Position numbers and translations under genes: made by a program. Below, in pieces: positions 17,160-24,782 of a stretch of 64,000 bases of DNA (within the stretch, counting starts at the first letter, position 1; each line of letters starts with the position of its first letter). Source of the stretch: Sulfitobacter aestuariivivens (GTDB taxonomy: Bacteria > Pseudomonadota > Alphaproteobacteria > Rhodobacterales > Rhodobacteraceae); contig NZ_JACTAG010000002.1 of NCBI RefSeq assembly GCF_014763045.1, forward strand, positions 434,001 through 498,000, given 5' to 3'. The notes under the pieces were generated by a model. The model made no database searches. It was not told the DNA's origin and saw only the letters and a program-made list of their open reading frames with translations.

Positions 17160-17689
17160 CCCTGACTGCCTCTGATACCCTGCCGCAGCTGACCGGCGAA
17201 CGGCTTACCCTGCGCGTGCCAGCACCGCAGGACCGGTCACTCTATGCGTCCTTTTATGCGGTTAGCGAAACGACCGTGGGCGGGTATCGCGGCAATCGCA
17301 GTGATGCGGAAATTTCCGCAATCCACACCCGTGACATGGCCCATTGGGATAAGCACGGATTTGGGATCTTCCTGATCCACGATACCGCCGACGGCACTTT
17401 TTATGGCGGCACAGGCATCGCCTACCCCACTGGCTGGCAGCAAGATGAACTCACATGGTGGCTCATGCCCGCCGCCCGTGGCAAAGGCGTGGCAACCCGG
17501 GCCAGCCGTACCGTGATTACTTGGGCCTACGACACGCTTGGCTGGTCCCGCGTCCAGACCTACATGCGCGACGAAAACGCGCCGGCCCGCGCGCTGGCAC
17601 AGCGCCTTGGTGGCCGGATCACACACCGTGACACTTTTCCCGATGGCGTGACGCGCGATGTCTTCGTGCTTCCGAGGACGGTTGCATGA
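17156..17689 (+). CDS. GNAT family N-acetyltransferase (RimJ/RimL-like), copy 1
   Basis: 177 residues from a GTG that overlaps the ffh stop (GTGA). LTGERLTLRVPAPQD at the start and the acetyl-CoA loop region ARGKGVATRASRTVI (about 110-124) fit the RimJ/RimL type. The second GNAT gene at 17955 is a relative with the same opening (TDRLRLRAPRLAD) and the same DAYLGRTG/GTFYGGTG block. Substrate unknown; the position next to ffh and rpsP suggests a house-keeping protein or ribosomal target. Confidence 0.85.
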   Translation: MTLTASDTLPQLTGERLTLRVPAPQDRSLYASFYAVSETTVGGYRGNRSDAEISAIHTRDMAHWDKHGFGIFLIHDTADGTFYGGTGIAYPTGWQQDELTWWLMPAARGKGVATRASRTVITWAYDTLGWSRVQTYMRDENAPARALAQRLGGRITHRDTFPDGVTRDVFVLPRTVA

Positions 17690-17715
17690 CGCCCTTCCGC
17701 CCTCAACCTCTTCGC

Positions 17716-17793
17716 GGTGATTCTGCCCGGGGTCAGGGATGCCGCAGGCACCCTGCGCAGCAGGGCGTGTCCTTGACGCCGGGCAGAATCGCC
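17716..17793. repeat. long hairpin between the two GNAT genes
   Basis: Outer arms GGTGATTCTGCCCGGGGTCAGG and its near-complement at 17771-17793 pair over about 22 bp, including a perfect 12 bp GATTCTGCCCGG/CCGGGCAGAATC. An inner CACCCTGC/GCAGGGCG stem extends the structure to the loop. The 265 bp between the GNAT genes has one open frame with poor protein character, so this is better seen as an inserted palindromic element or structured RNA. Confidence 0.6.
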
Positions 17794-17954
17794 ACTCACC
17801 CTCGAACAGGTGCTTTGAGGACACATGTGTCCCTCAAACACCTCTTAGCCCATGGGGCCACCCCCACCACCCGCGCAACGGTGACATCAGGGGCTCACAC
17901 CCATGCAGGCACCAAGAATGTCATCACGCGTCAGCGTGACCTTGGGATCAGGCC

Positions 17955-18479
17955 ATGACCACAATGACCGACACTATCCCGGTGGTGGACACCGACCGCC
18001 TGCGCCTGCGCGCGCCCAGGCTGGCGGATCTGCCTGCCCTGACCGATTTCTTCGCCTCACCGCAAAGCCATACAGTCGGCGGTCCGCGTGATGATCTGGG
18101 CAGTGCCATGTCGCTGAACGCGACCATCGGCCATTGGGCGGTACATGGCTTCGGGTCCTGGCACATCGCGGACCCTGAAACAGATGCTTATCTGGGCCGC
18201 ACCGGCTTCATCATGGCCCCGGGCTGGGAAGAACCCGAACTCGGCTGGGCGGTTGCACAGGCAAGCCAGGGCAAAGGCATCGCGCAGGAAGCCACCCTTG
18301 CCGCGCGGCGCTACGGCGCCACGCATCTGGGTCTTGACGCCGTGATCAGCTACATCCGCCCGTCCAATACACGCTCCATCGCGCTGGCAGAACGGCTCGG
18401 CGCGACTCTCGAAAAGACCCATGACCACTGGCGCGGTGCGCCCTGCCATGTCTTCCGGCACCCAAAGGAGGCCGCGTGA
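17955..18479 (+). CDS. GNAT family N-acetyltransferase (RimJ/RimL-like), copy 2
   Basis: 174 residues starting MTTMTDTIPVVDTDRLRL. The acetyl-CoA-binding loop is in ASQGKGIAQEATLAARRYG (about 97-115), and SNTRSIALAERLGATLE is the typical last conserved block. It is related to copy 1, which suggests tandem duplication with the hairpin-bearing spacer between. Substrate unknown. Confidence 0.86.
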   Translation: MTTMTDTIPVVDTDRLRLRAPRLADLPALTDFFASPQSHTVGGPRDDLGSAMSLNATIGHWAVHGFGSWHIADPETDAYLGRTGFIMAPGWEEPELGWAVAQASQGKGIAQEATLAARRYGATHLGLDAVISYIRPSNTRSIALAERLGATLEKTHDHWRGAPCHVFRHPKEAA

Positions 18480-18493
18480 TGCTGATCTCGCAC

Positions 18494-18537
18494 ATACCGA
18501 CCAGATACCGACGTCAAACCGACGTGATACCGACGTC
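18494..18537 (+). repeat. four tandem 11 bp repeats (ATACCGACGTC)
   Basis: Units at 18494, 18505, 18516 and 18527 read ATACCGACCAG, ATACCGACGTC, AAACCGACGTG and ATACCGACGTC. The period is exactly 11 bp, close to a helical turn. They fill most of the 82 bp gap between the second GNAT gene and the chorismate mutase gene, ending 24 bases before its start codon. Confidence 0.75.
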
Positions 18538-18561
18538 CGTTTTAGCCCCTCAGGAGGCCGC

Positions 18562-18858
18562 ATGACCGATCCCGTCACCACCGCCGCCACTGTCCTCAAG
18601 GACCACCGCGCCAGCATTGACCGGCTCGACGCGATCCTTGTCTACACCCTGGGCGAGCGCTTCAAACACACCCAGGCCGTGGGGAAACTCAAGGCCACAC
18701 ACGACCTTCCCCCGTCCGATCCCACCCGCGAAGCGGACCAGATCGCACGGCTCGAAGATTTGGCGAACAAGGCTGATCTTGATCCCGAATTCGCCAAGAA
18801 GTTTCTCAACTTCATCATCGCTGAAGTCATTCAGCACCACAAAAAACACCAATCGTAA
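18562..18858 (+). CDS. chorismate mutase, AroQ class
   Basis: 98 residues from the ATG at 18562, with AGGAGG 4 bases upstream. It is a single all-alpha AroQ domain: HRASIDRLDAILVYTLGERF, then VGKLKATHDLPPSDPTREA and QIARLEDLA. The enzyme turns chorismate into prephenate for Phe and Tyr synthesis. The free-standing short form and its place upstream of rpsP are common in this bacterial group. The 11 bp repeat array lies directly before it. Confidence 0.9.
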   Translation: MTDPVTTAATVLKDHRASIDRLDAILVYTLGERFKHTQAVGKLKATHDLPPSDPTREADQIARLEDLANKADLDPEFAKKFLNFIIAEVIQHHKKHQS

Positions 18859-18887
18859 ATCTACGCTAAATCAAAGGACTACACACC

Positions 18888-19292
18888 ATGGCTATGAAAA
18901 TTCGTCTCGCCCGCGGCGGCTCCAAGAAACGCCCCTTCTACCGCATTGTTGCTGCTGATTCACGCATGCCCCGCGATGGCCGCTTCATCGAAAAGCTGGG
19001 CACGTATAACCCGCTGCTGCCCAAGGACAGCGAAGACCGTGTGAAGATGGACGTCGAAAAGATCCAGGAATGGATCTCCAAAGGGGCCCAACCCACCGAC
19101 CGTGTCGCCCGCATGCTTGAGGCCGCAGGTGCGATGCCCAAGAAAGAGCGCAACAACCCCAACAAAGGCGCACCGGGCAAGAAAGCCCAGGAACGCGTGC
19201 AGGAAAAAGCCGACAAAGCAGCAGCAGCAGCCGAAGCCGCCAACGCCCCGGCCGAAGAAGCACCTGCAGAAGAAGCAGCCGCAGAAGAGTAA
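18888..19292 (+). CDS. rpsP: 30S ribosomal protein S16
   Basis: 134 residues. The S16 fold fills about residues 1-80: [19 protein letters not shown], then [23 protein letters not shown] low-complexity tail of about 50 residues rich in Ala, Glu and Lys follows ([19 protein letters not shown]), as in other Rhodobacteraceae. It is the first of the rpsP-rimM-trmD group. Confidence 0.97.
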   Translation: MAMKIRLARGGSKKRPFYRIVAADSRMPRDGRFIEKLGTYNPLLPKDSEDRVKMDVEKIQEWISKGAQPTDRVARMLEAAGAMPKKERNNPNKGAPGKKAQERVQEKADKAAAAAEAANAPAEEAPAEEAAAEE

Positions 19293-19293
19293 G

Positions 19294-19509
19294 ATGCAGC
19301 TGGCACCCGGCATTGAGACATTCGGCGAAAACGTCCGTGCCGGGCGCGACCTGCGCCACTCTTGCAGCGATCCGGTGGGCACATGCGTCCTGTCGACCCG
19401 CTTTGAGACCTTCTCGATAGCCCCCTCCCGTGGGGCTATCGGAACCATGGCGCTGTGTGCGGGTGACATCGCCCGCCGCCCCTGCCGACTGCCGGAGGAT
19501 CTGATGTGA
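19294..19509 (+). CDS. possible small protein between rpsP and rimM
   Basis: 71 residues from the ATG 1 base after the rpsP stop, ending 4 bases into the rimM start. It includes [19 protein letters not shown] and several Cys. The third codon positions are GC-rich like the neighbours, and both junctions are tight, which favours a real gene. Against it: no family is recognised and a perfect palindrome lies inside. The region could equally be a structured spacer. Confidence 0.35.
   Translation: MQLAPGIETFGENVRAGRDLRHSCSDPVGTCVLSTRFETFSIAPSRGAIGTMALCAGDIARRPCRLPEDLM
19416..19440. repeat. palindrome in the rpsP-rimM spacer
   Basis: GATAGCCCC, 7-base loop, GGGGCTATC: a perfect 9 bp stem. No T run follows, so it is not a standard terminator; it may be an mRNA processing or stability element. 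Confidence 0.55.
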
Positions 19510-20021
19510 GCGAACGAATTCCTGTCGGGGCCATTGCCGGCGCATATGGCGTGCGAGGCGAATTGCGCGTCAAAAGCTATTGCGCGCGCCCCGAAGATAT
19601 TGAGACCTATTCACCGCTTTCCTCCGAAGACGGCACAGACAGCTATACGCTGGCCATTCTGCGCCCGATCAAGAACGGTTTTGCCGCGCGGATCACCAGC
19701 GTTGCGACCAAGGAAGAGGCGGATGCGCTGAAAGGCACAGTGCTCTTTGCCCAGCGCGATCAACTCCCGTCCTTGCCGGACGATGAATTCTACCACGCCG
19801 ATCTTATCGGGCTTGAGGTTTACGATACCGGCGGCGCGCTGCTGGGGCGTGTCAAAACCGTGCAGAACCACGGTGCAGATGACCTTCTTGAAGTGCAATT
19901 GGCAGGTACGTCTGCCACTGTTTTTCTGCCCTTCACAAAGGCCGCCGTGCCCACGGTCGATCTGACGGCAGGCCGCATCGTGGCCGACCCTCCGCTAGGC
20001 ATACTGCCGGAGGACCCCTGA
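19506..20021 (+). CDS. rimM: ribosome maturation factor RimM
   Basis: 171 residues from a GTG at 19506 ([25 protein letters not shown]). The N-terminal domain shows the family signature [11 protein letters not shown] and [11 protein letters not shown]; a PRC-barrel follows ([16 protein letters not shown] and [11 protein letters not shown]). RimM helps 30S 3' domain assembly, binding S19. The stop overlaps the trmD start by one base (TGATG). Confidence 0.95.
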   Translation: MSERIPVGAIAGAYGVRGELRVKSYCARPEDIETYSPLSSEDGTDSYTLAILRPIKNGFAARITSVATKEEADALKGTVLFAQRDQLPSLPDDEFYHADLIGLEVYDTGGALLGRVKTVQNHGADDLLEVQLAGTSATVFLPFTKAAVPTVDLTAGRIVADPPLGILPEDP

Positions 20022-20815
20022 TGCCCGCCCGGTCTCACGGTCGGCAAAAGGTCACGCCCAGCCTGAAGCCACGCGAATTGATGCAAGCCACGCCTGACTA
20101 CGCGGATGTCTGGCAAGCGCGCGTCATCACGCTCTTCCCCGAACTTTTCCCCGGTGTCTTGGGCGCCAGCCTCACAGGCAAGGCGCTGCACGACGGCACC
20201 TGGCAATTGCACACGCATGATCTACGCAGCTTCGGGATCGGCAAGCACCGTAACGTCGATGACACGCCTGCGGGCGGCGGGGCAGGTATGGTAATGCGCG
20301 CTGACGTGGTCGGCCCCGCAATCGAGGCCGCACAGTCAAGTGCCCATGGCCGCTGGCCGATCCTCTACATGTCGCCGAGGGGCCGCCGCTTTGATCAGGC
20401 GATGGCCCGCGATCTGGCGGATTGTACAGGTGTCACCATGCTCTGTGGTCGCTTTGAGGGTGTCGATGAACGGGTGATCGACCATTACGGCATCACCGAA
20501 GTATCGCTGGGCGATTTTGTCATGACCGGCGGCGAACTGGCGGCACAAGCGATGATTGACGCCACCGTGCGCCTGTTGCCGGGCGTGCTGGGCAACGCCG
20601 ACAGCGCGGTAGAGGAAAGCCATTCAGAGGGCTTGCTTGAACATCCCCAATATACCCGCCCCGCCAACTGGCAAGGCCACGAAATTCCGCCCGTCCTGAT
20701 GTCGGGCAATCACGCGGAAATCGCCAAGTGGCGCCGCGCGCAAGCCCAACAACTGACCCGCAAGAGGCGCCCGGATATGTGGCAGGCCCATGCCAAGGAC
20801 GATGGCCAGGTCTAG
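20021..20815 (+). CDS. trmD: tRNA (guanine-N1)-methyltransferase TrmD
   Basis: 264 residues. A family-specific leader (SHGRQKVTPSLKPRELM) precedes the SPOUT domain, WQARVITLFPELFPGVLG. The trefoil knot that holds SAM is in VTMLCGRFEGVDERV and SLGDFVMTGGELAA. TrmD makes m1G37 in tRNAs with G36, preventing +1 frameshifts. An alternative start at 20081 would drop the leader. The usual partner rplS does not follow; a LuxR-type gene does. Confidence 0.95.
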   Translation: MPARSHGRQKVTPSLKPRELMQATPDYADVWQARVITLFPELFPGVLGASLTGKALHDGTWQLHTHDLRSFGIGKHRNVDDTPAGGGAGMVMRADVVGPAIEAAQSSAHGRWPILYMSPRGRRFDQAMARDLADCTGVTMLCGRFEGVDERVIDHYGITEVSLGDFVMTGGELAAQAMIDATVRLLPGVLGNADSAVEESHSEGLLEHPQYTRPANWQGHEIPPVLMSGNHAEIAKWRRAQAQQLTRKRRPDMWQAHAKDDGQV

Positions 20816-20855
20816 CAATCCTTGCTTTTCGGCGCGCAGGATAGATACTCCACGC

Positions 20856-21518
20856 ATGCCGCACCCGAATACCCAACGCATGCAAGACCTTGCCGCAGTG
20901 GCTGAGACCGCGCTGCGGTCGTCTGAAATGGATGCGGTTGGTCTTTACCTGTTTGATGAACAACACAACGCCCGCGAAGGTGTTATTCTCGGCATGCCCG
21001 ACCCGTTCAGCGCCGCTTACGAAAACACCGGCATGGCAATTGATCCGGTGCTGGCACATCTACGCGAGACGGGATTGCCCTGTTCTACCCTGACCTGCCT
21101 TGGTCCGCGCTGGACCCGCTCACAGCTTTACAAACGCGTGTCGGGGCGGTTCGGCCTGACAGGCTTTGCCATTCTGCCACTCTACCGCGCGGATGATCTG
21201 GCCGGTGTGCTGTACCTTGGCGCCCTGACAGAGTCGAATGCCGCCCGGTTGGAGATTGAGGGCCTGTTCAACATGTCTCCCCATGCCACGCGCACCTCGA
21301 CCCGGCTTATGGACCTGCCCAAACGACACGGCGCGCTAAGCCCGCGCGCCAATGATGTCGCCGCGCTGGCTGCCGAAGGGCTGGGCAACCGCGAAATTGC
21401 GCATAATCTGGGGACGGGCGAAGCCGCCGTGCGCAAGCACCTCAAGGCGCTCAACCAGCACTTTGGCACCTCGAACCGCACCGCGATGAGCGCGGCCTGG
21501 CGGGCCGGACTGGACTGA
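20856..21518 (+). CDS. GAF-like/LuxR-type transcriptional regulator
   Basis: 220 residues from the ATG at 20856 (MPHPNTQRMQDLAAV). Residues about 10-140 look like a GAF sensor (MDAVGLYLFDEQ, GFAILPLYRADDLAGVLYLG). The C-terminal LuxR helix-turn-helix is LSPRANDVAALAAEGLGNREIAHNLGTGEAAVRKHL. It is not of the acyl-homoserine-lactone type: the autoinducer-domain Trp/Tyr pattern is absent. The nitrilase gene follows 86 bases downstream on the same strand and is the likely target. Confidence 0.8.
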   Translation: MPHPNTQRMQDLAAVAETALRSSEMDAVGLYLFDEQHNAREGVILGMPDPFSAAYENTGMAIDPVLAHLRETGLPCSTLTCLGPRWTRSQLYKRVSGRFGLTGFAILPLYRADDLAGVLYLGALTESNAARLEIEGLFNMSPHATRTSTRLMDLPKRHGALSPRANDVAALAAEGLGNREIAHNLGTGEAAVRKHLKALNQHFGTSNRTAMSAAWRAGLD

Positions 21519-21604
21519 CCAGGGGTACCCGTTCGGGGACTGCCGCAGCCTTAGCGACATCGCTAGCCTCTCTTTCATCTGCGAAATCTGATGGAGAGAG
21601 ACAC

Positions 21605-22597
21605 ATGATCAAAGTAGCCGCCGTACAAGCCGCACCTGTCTGGATGGATGCCCAGGGCACGCTGGACAAGACCATTGCCCTGATTGAGGAAGCGGGACGC
21701 AAAGACGTCAAGCTGATCGCTTTTGGCGAAGTGTGGCTGCCGGGATACCCGTTTTCAATCTGGCTGCAACCCCCCATGGCCGCGATGGAAGTGGTGATGA
21801 AACACCGCATGAACGCCATCACCAAGGACGGGCCCGAGATGAAGGCCATCAGCGACGCTGCGGCCAGCGCGGGAACCTGGGTCATGCTAGGATTTGCTGA
21901 GCGAGACCGTGGCAGCATCTATTGCAGTCAGGCGCTAATTGATGACCGGGGCGAAGTGGTGATGACCCGCCGCAAGCTGCGCCCCACGCATATGGAACGT
22001 ACCGTCTGGGGCGAGGGGCCGGTGACTGACATCACCGTTGTCGACACTCCGATGGGCAAGGTTGGCGGTCTGTGCTGTTGGGAAAACATCCAGCCCATCA
22101 ACCGGCAGGGCATGTACCAGCTTGGCGAACAGATCCACGTTGCGTGCTGGCCGTCATTCGGGATGTTCAAGGACGTGCGCCAAGCCTATGCGCTTTCTGC
22201 CGAAGCGAACATGGCCGAAAGCAAAAGCTATGCCCTGCAAGGCAGCTGTTTCGTGTTGGCCGCGAATTCCATCATCACCGAGGAAAGCCTTGATGCAATC
22301 ACGATGGGCAACGACGACCTGCGTGCCATGGTGCAGGCTGGTGGTGGCTCTGCCATGGTCTTTGGTCCCGATGGCTACCGGCTGACCGATCCGATTGATG
22401 AACATACCGACGGGCTTGCCATTGCCGATATCGATCTGGGCATGATCGAAGGGGCCAAGGTTTTTGCCGATCCGGCCGGGCACTATTACCGCCCCGATGT
22501 GGCCCGTCATGTGCTGGACGGCTACGCCGGGCCGATCGACGCAAACCCGCCGCAGGAGAACCCCCTGCTGAAAGCAGTTGACGAAAACGCGGCCTGA
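21605..22597 (+). CDS. nitrilase family carbon-nitrogen hydrolase
   Basis: 330 residues. The catalytic triad is visible: Glu in AFGEVWLPGYP (about E42), Lys in RRKLRPTHMER (about K124), and Cys in GGLCCWENIQP (about C158). The tail and length fit true nitrilases rather than the ureidopropionase branch; PTHMERTVWGEG is the nitrilase-type loop. These enzymes turn organic nitriles into carboxylic acids and ammonia. GGAGAGAGAC is the ribosome site. Substrate is not readable. Confidence 0.92.
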   Translation: MIKVAAVQAAPVWMDAQGTLDKTIALIEEAGRKDVKLIAFGEVWLPGYPFSIWLQPPMAAMEVVMKHRMNAITKDGPEMKAISDAAASAGTWVMLGFAERDRGSIYCSQALIDDRGEVVMTRRKLRPTHMERTVWGEGPVTDITVVDTPMGKVGGLCCWENIQPINRQGMYQLGEQIHVACWPSFGMFKDVRQAYALSAEANMAESKSYALQGSCFVLAANSIITEESLDAITMGNDDLRAMVQAGGGSAMVFGPDGYRLTDPIDEHTDGLAIADIDLGMIEGAKVFADPAGHYYRPDVARHVLDGYAGPIDANPPQENPLLKAVDENAA

Positions 22598-22604
22598 CAG
22601 CAGC

Positions 22605-22652
22605 GGCCTTTTCCAAAAGGCCCCGCGCCCTGCCACGGCGGCTGGGCGCGGG
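22605..22652. terminator. two stem-loops after the nitrilase gene
   Basis: GGCCTTTT-CC-AAAAGGCC (22605-22622) and CCCGCGCCC/GGGCGCGGG (22622-22652) directly follow the nitrilase stop. The first is a perfect palindrome and may work on both strands; no clean T-run follows the second. Confidence 0.5.
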
Positions 22653-22798
22653 CAACTCAACCCACGCTACGCGACCCCGCATCCACCTTTGAACAGACGA
22701 CAACGGCACCGATGTGCCCGGACCCACGTGTGACGTCCCGGTCAGCGATCCCGTGCCAATCGCCAATGCGGCTGGAACAGAATGCGGTGGGGGCGGGT

Positions 22799-23044
22799 TC
22801 AGGCCGCGTGCGCTTTCACATAGCCATAGATCTCATCCTTGAGCGCCATGCGTTCTTTGCGCATTTCGGTCATGTGGTCGTCGCTTGTGGGCTCCAAATC
22901 TGTTTCTGCACGGTGAATCGCGCGGTTGAGAACATGATACCGGTCGGCCAGGTTGGCAAAATGCGCGTCGTTGAGGCGCAGGTCTGCCATTTGATCTGTC
23001 AATTCGGGAAATTCTTCGGTCAGTTCATGGGGTACGTGAGACAT
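22799..23044 (-). CDS. YdcH family (DUF465) protein
   Basis: 81 residues from the ATG at 23044 (MSHVPHELTEEFPE). A short helical hairpin with LNDAHFANLADRYHVLNRAIHRAE and MTEMRKERMALKDEIYGYV is the DUF465 pattern. Function unknown in the family. It lies 19 bases after the ppk2 gene on the same strand and is probably co-transcribed with it. Confidence 0.85.
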   Translation of the reverse strand: MSHVPHELTEEFPELTDQMADLRLNDAHFANLADRYHVLNRAIHRAETDLEPTSDDHMTEMRKERMALKDEIYGYVKAHAA

Positions 23045-23063
23045 GTTATTTTCTTTCGATGGT

Positions 23064-23948
23064 TCAGGATTTACGGCTGCGCGGGTGCAGCGATGATGCC
23101 AGCACATGCGCGGAATTGTGGATCACGGCCTCGGCCTGATGCAGGATCAGGGGGTCCGGCGGCGCGGCGACATCCAGATTCTTGTCAGGATAGTCAAGCT
23201 GCGACAGGTAGTGCCGCATGCAGGTCAACCGCGCCCTTTTTTTGTCGTTCGACCGGATCACCGTCCACGGCGCGTCGGCGGTATCCGTATAAAAGAACAT
23301 CGCCTCCTTGGCTTCGGTGTAGTCGTCCCATTTATCAAGGCTCGCGCGGTCAATAGGCGACAGCTTCCAACGCTTGAGCGGGTCGGTCTCACGGCTGGCA
23401 AAGCGACGCTTTTGTTCTTCCTGCGTCACCGAGAACCAGTATTTGAACAGCCGGATCCCTGAGCGAACAAGCATTCGCTCAAATTCCGGCGTCTGGCGCA
23501 TGAATTCGAGGTATTCGTTCGGCGCGCAGAAATCCATCACCCGCTCTACACCCGCGCGGTTGTACCAGGACCGGTCATAAAGCACGATCTCGCCGGCTGT
23601 GGGCAGGTGTTTGACGTAACGCTGGAAAAACCACTGCCCGCGCTCTTCATCTGTCGGCTTGTTAAGCGCCACGACACGTGCAGCCCGGGGGTTAAGATGT
23701 TCGGTGAATCGCTTGATCGTGCCGCCCTTGCCCGCCGCATCGCGGCCCTCAAACAGCAGGACGTGTTTCTGCCCGGTTTCCTGCACCCAGTGCTGAACTT
23801 TTAGCAACTCAACCTGAAGCGCGGCTTTCTCATCTTCGTAGGTCCCGCGATCAAGTTTTGTCTCGTAGGGGTATTCCCCCTGTTCGAATCCAACGATGGC
23901 ATTGGTCCGCTCGTCTTTTTCCCGCTCGGCGCTGGTAGCGACATCCAT
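23064..23948 (-). CDS. ppk2: polyphosphate kinase 2 (PPK2 family, class I)
   Basis: 294 residues, one PPK2 domain. Walker A is GRDAAGKGG at 68-76, preceded by VLLFE; the lid/Walker B region is EIVLYDRSWYNRAGVERVM at about 119-137. These cytosolic kinases move phosphate between polyphosphate and nucleoside diphosphates. One-domain length and motif order suggest class I (NDP-phosphorylating), but the class is not certain. The start at 23948 is supported by an AGGGGAGGGC sequence just upstream. Confidence 0.93.
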   Translation of the reverse strand: MDVATSAEREKDERTNAIVGFEQGEYPYETKLDRGTYEDEKAALQVELLKVQHWVQETGQKHVLLFEGRDAAGKGGTIKRFTEHLNPRAARVVALNKPTDEERGQWFFQRYVKHLPTAGEIVLYDRSWYNRAGVERVMDFCAPNEYLEFMRQTPEFERMLVRSGIRLFKYWFSVTQEEQKRRFASRETDPLKRWKLSPIDRASLDKWDDYTEAKEAMFFYTDTADAPWTVIRSNDKKRARLTCMRHYLSQLDYPDKNLDVAAPPDPLILHQAEAVIHNSAHVLASSLHPRSRKS

Positions 23949-24367
23949 ATCCGCCCTCCCCTTTTTGAAAAATTGGTATGTGCGGCAGTATACTGCCCTG
24001 ACCGGCGGTGTCCTTGACTTGGGTCAAACTCACACGGGTCCGCAAGGCACCTGCGAAGCCCTGCAGGCAGCCAGGCCAGCACCATAGCCATGTGACAACC
24101 GACCCTGATAACGATACCAATGACATCGCTGTGATGTCCGCACGGACAGTGACTGAAGCTGCGCTGAAAGCGGATCAATCTGGCATTAGATCAGCCCAAT
24201 TTCTGGCCCTATTCGTCAGCCATGAAAAAGCAGTAAAGATCGCGCGCGCACCCCTTTGAAGCAAGACTCAACGGAAAGGCGCGCCCTCTACCAGTGCCTC
24301 CGAAATGCCCCGCAAATCGCTGATGACGCGACCGGGCAACGCCCTCGAACCGAATGGAAAATAACCC
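23949..24367. other. 419 bp without a convincing gene
   Basis: The region separates the divergent ppk2 and SnoaL-like genes. Short open frames exist on both strands but none has a ribosome site or protein-like composition. Promoters for both sides should lie here; I see no strong palindrome. Confidence 0.5.
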
Positions 24368-24754
24368 ATGTCCAAGACCCTCACTGCACAGGATTTGTCC
24401 GATACTTTCGACGCCTTCAACCGGCACGACGTCGCGGGTGTGATGACCCACTTCGCCGATGACTGCGTTTTCTATACCGTTGGTGGCCCTGAAGCTTTTG
24501 GCGCCAAAATTGAAGGGGCTGCGGCCATCGCGGATGCCTTCAGCGCAGTTTGGGCCGGCATGAGCGACGCCCATTGGGATCACCACAGCCATTTTGTACA
24601 TGGCGACCGCGCGGTGTCTGAATGGACATTTTCTGGCACGGATGCCCAAGGCATGCGCGTCGAGGCACAAGGGGCCGACCTTTTCACCCTGCGCGACGGC
24701 AAGATCGTCGTGAAGCAAGCCCTGCGCAAAGCGCGCCCGCCCTTCAAAGCGTAA
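24368..24754 (+). CDS. SnoaL-like / NTF2-fold protein
   Basis: 128 residues. DTFDAFNRHDVAGVMTHFADDCVFYT and the repeated pattern ending DGKIVVKQALRKAR fit the SnoaL-like polyketide cyclase / ketosteroid isomerase fold. Many such proteins bind or isomerise small hydrophobic molecules; here it heads a three-gene unit with an FAD amine oxidase and a cupin, so a role in amine or amino-acid breakdown is possible. Confidence 0.82.
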   Translation: MSKTLTAQDLSDTFDAFNRHDVAGVMTHFADDCVFYTVGGPEAFGAKIEGAAAIADAFSAVWAGMSDAHWDHHSHFVHGDRAVSEWTFSGTDAQGMRVEAQGADLFTLRDGKIVVKQALRKARPPFKA

Positions 24755-24782
24755 CCCGATCATTCAGCAAAGGACCAAGGTC

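Noticed and set aside
17686-17958. 90-residue open frame between the GNAT genes with ATGA overlaps at both ends
   Set aside because: The composition (many Arg, His, Thr, Gly, no clear structure) is poor and a long hairpin takes up part of it; kept only as a finding.
21552-21565. TAGCGA-CA-TCGCTA as a lux-box type operator
   Set aside because: Only 6 bp arms and shorter than the usual 20 bp site; mentioned only as context.
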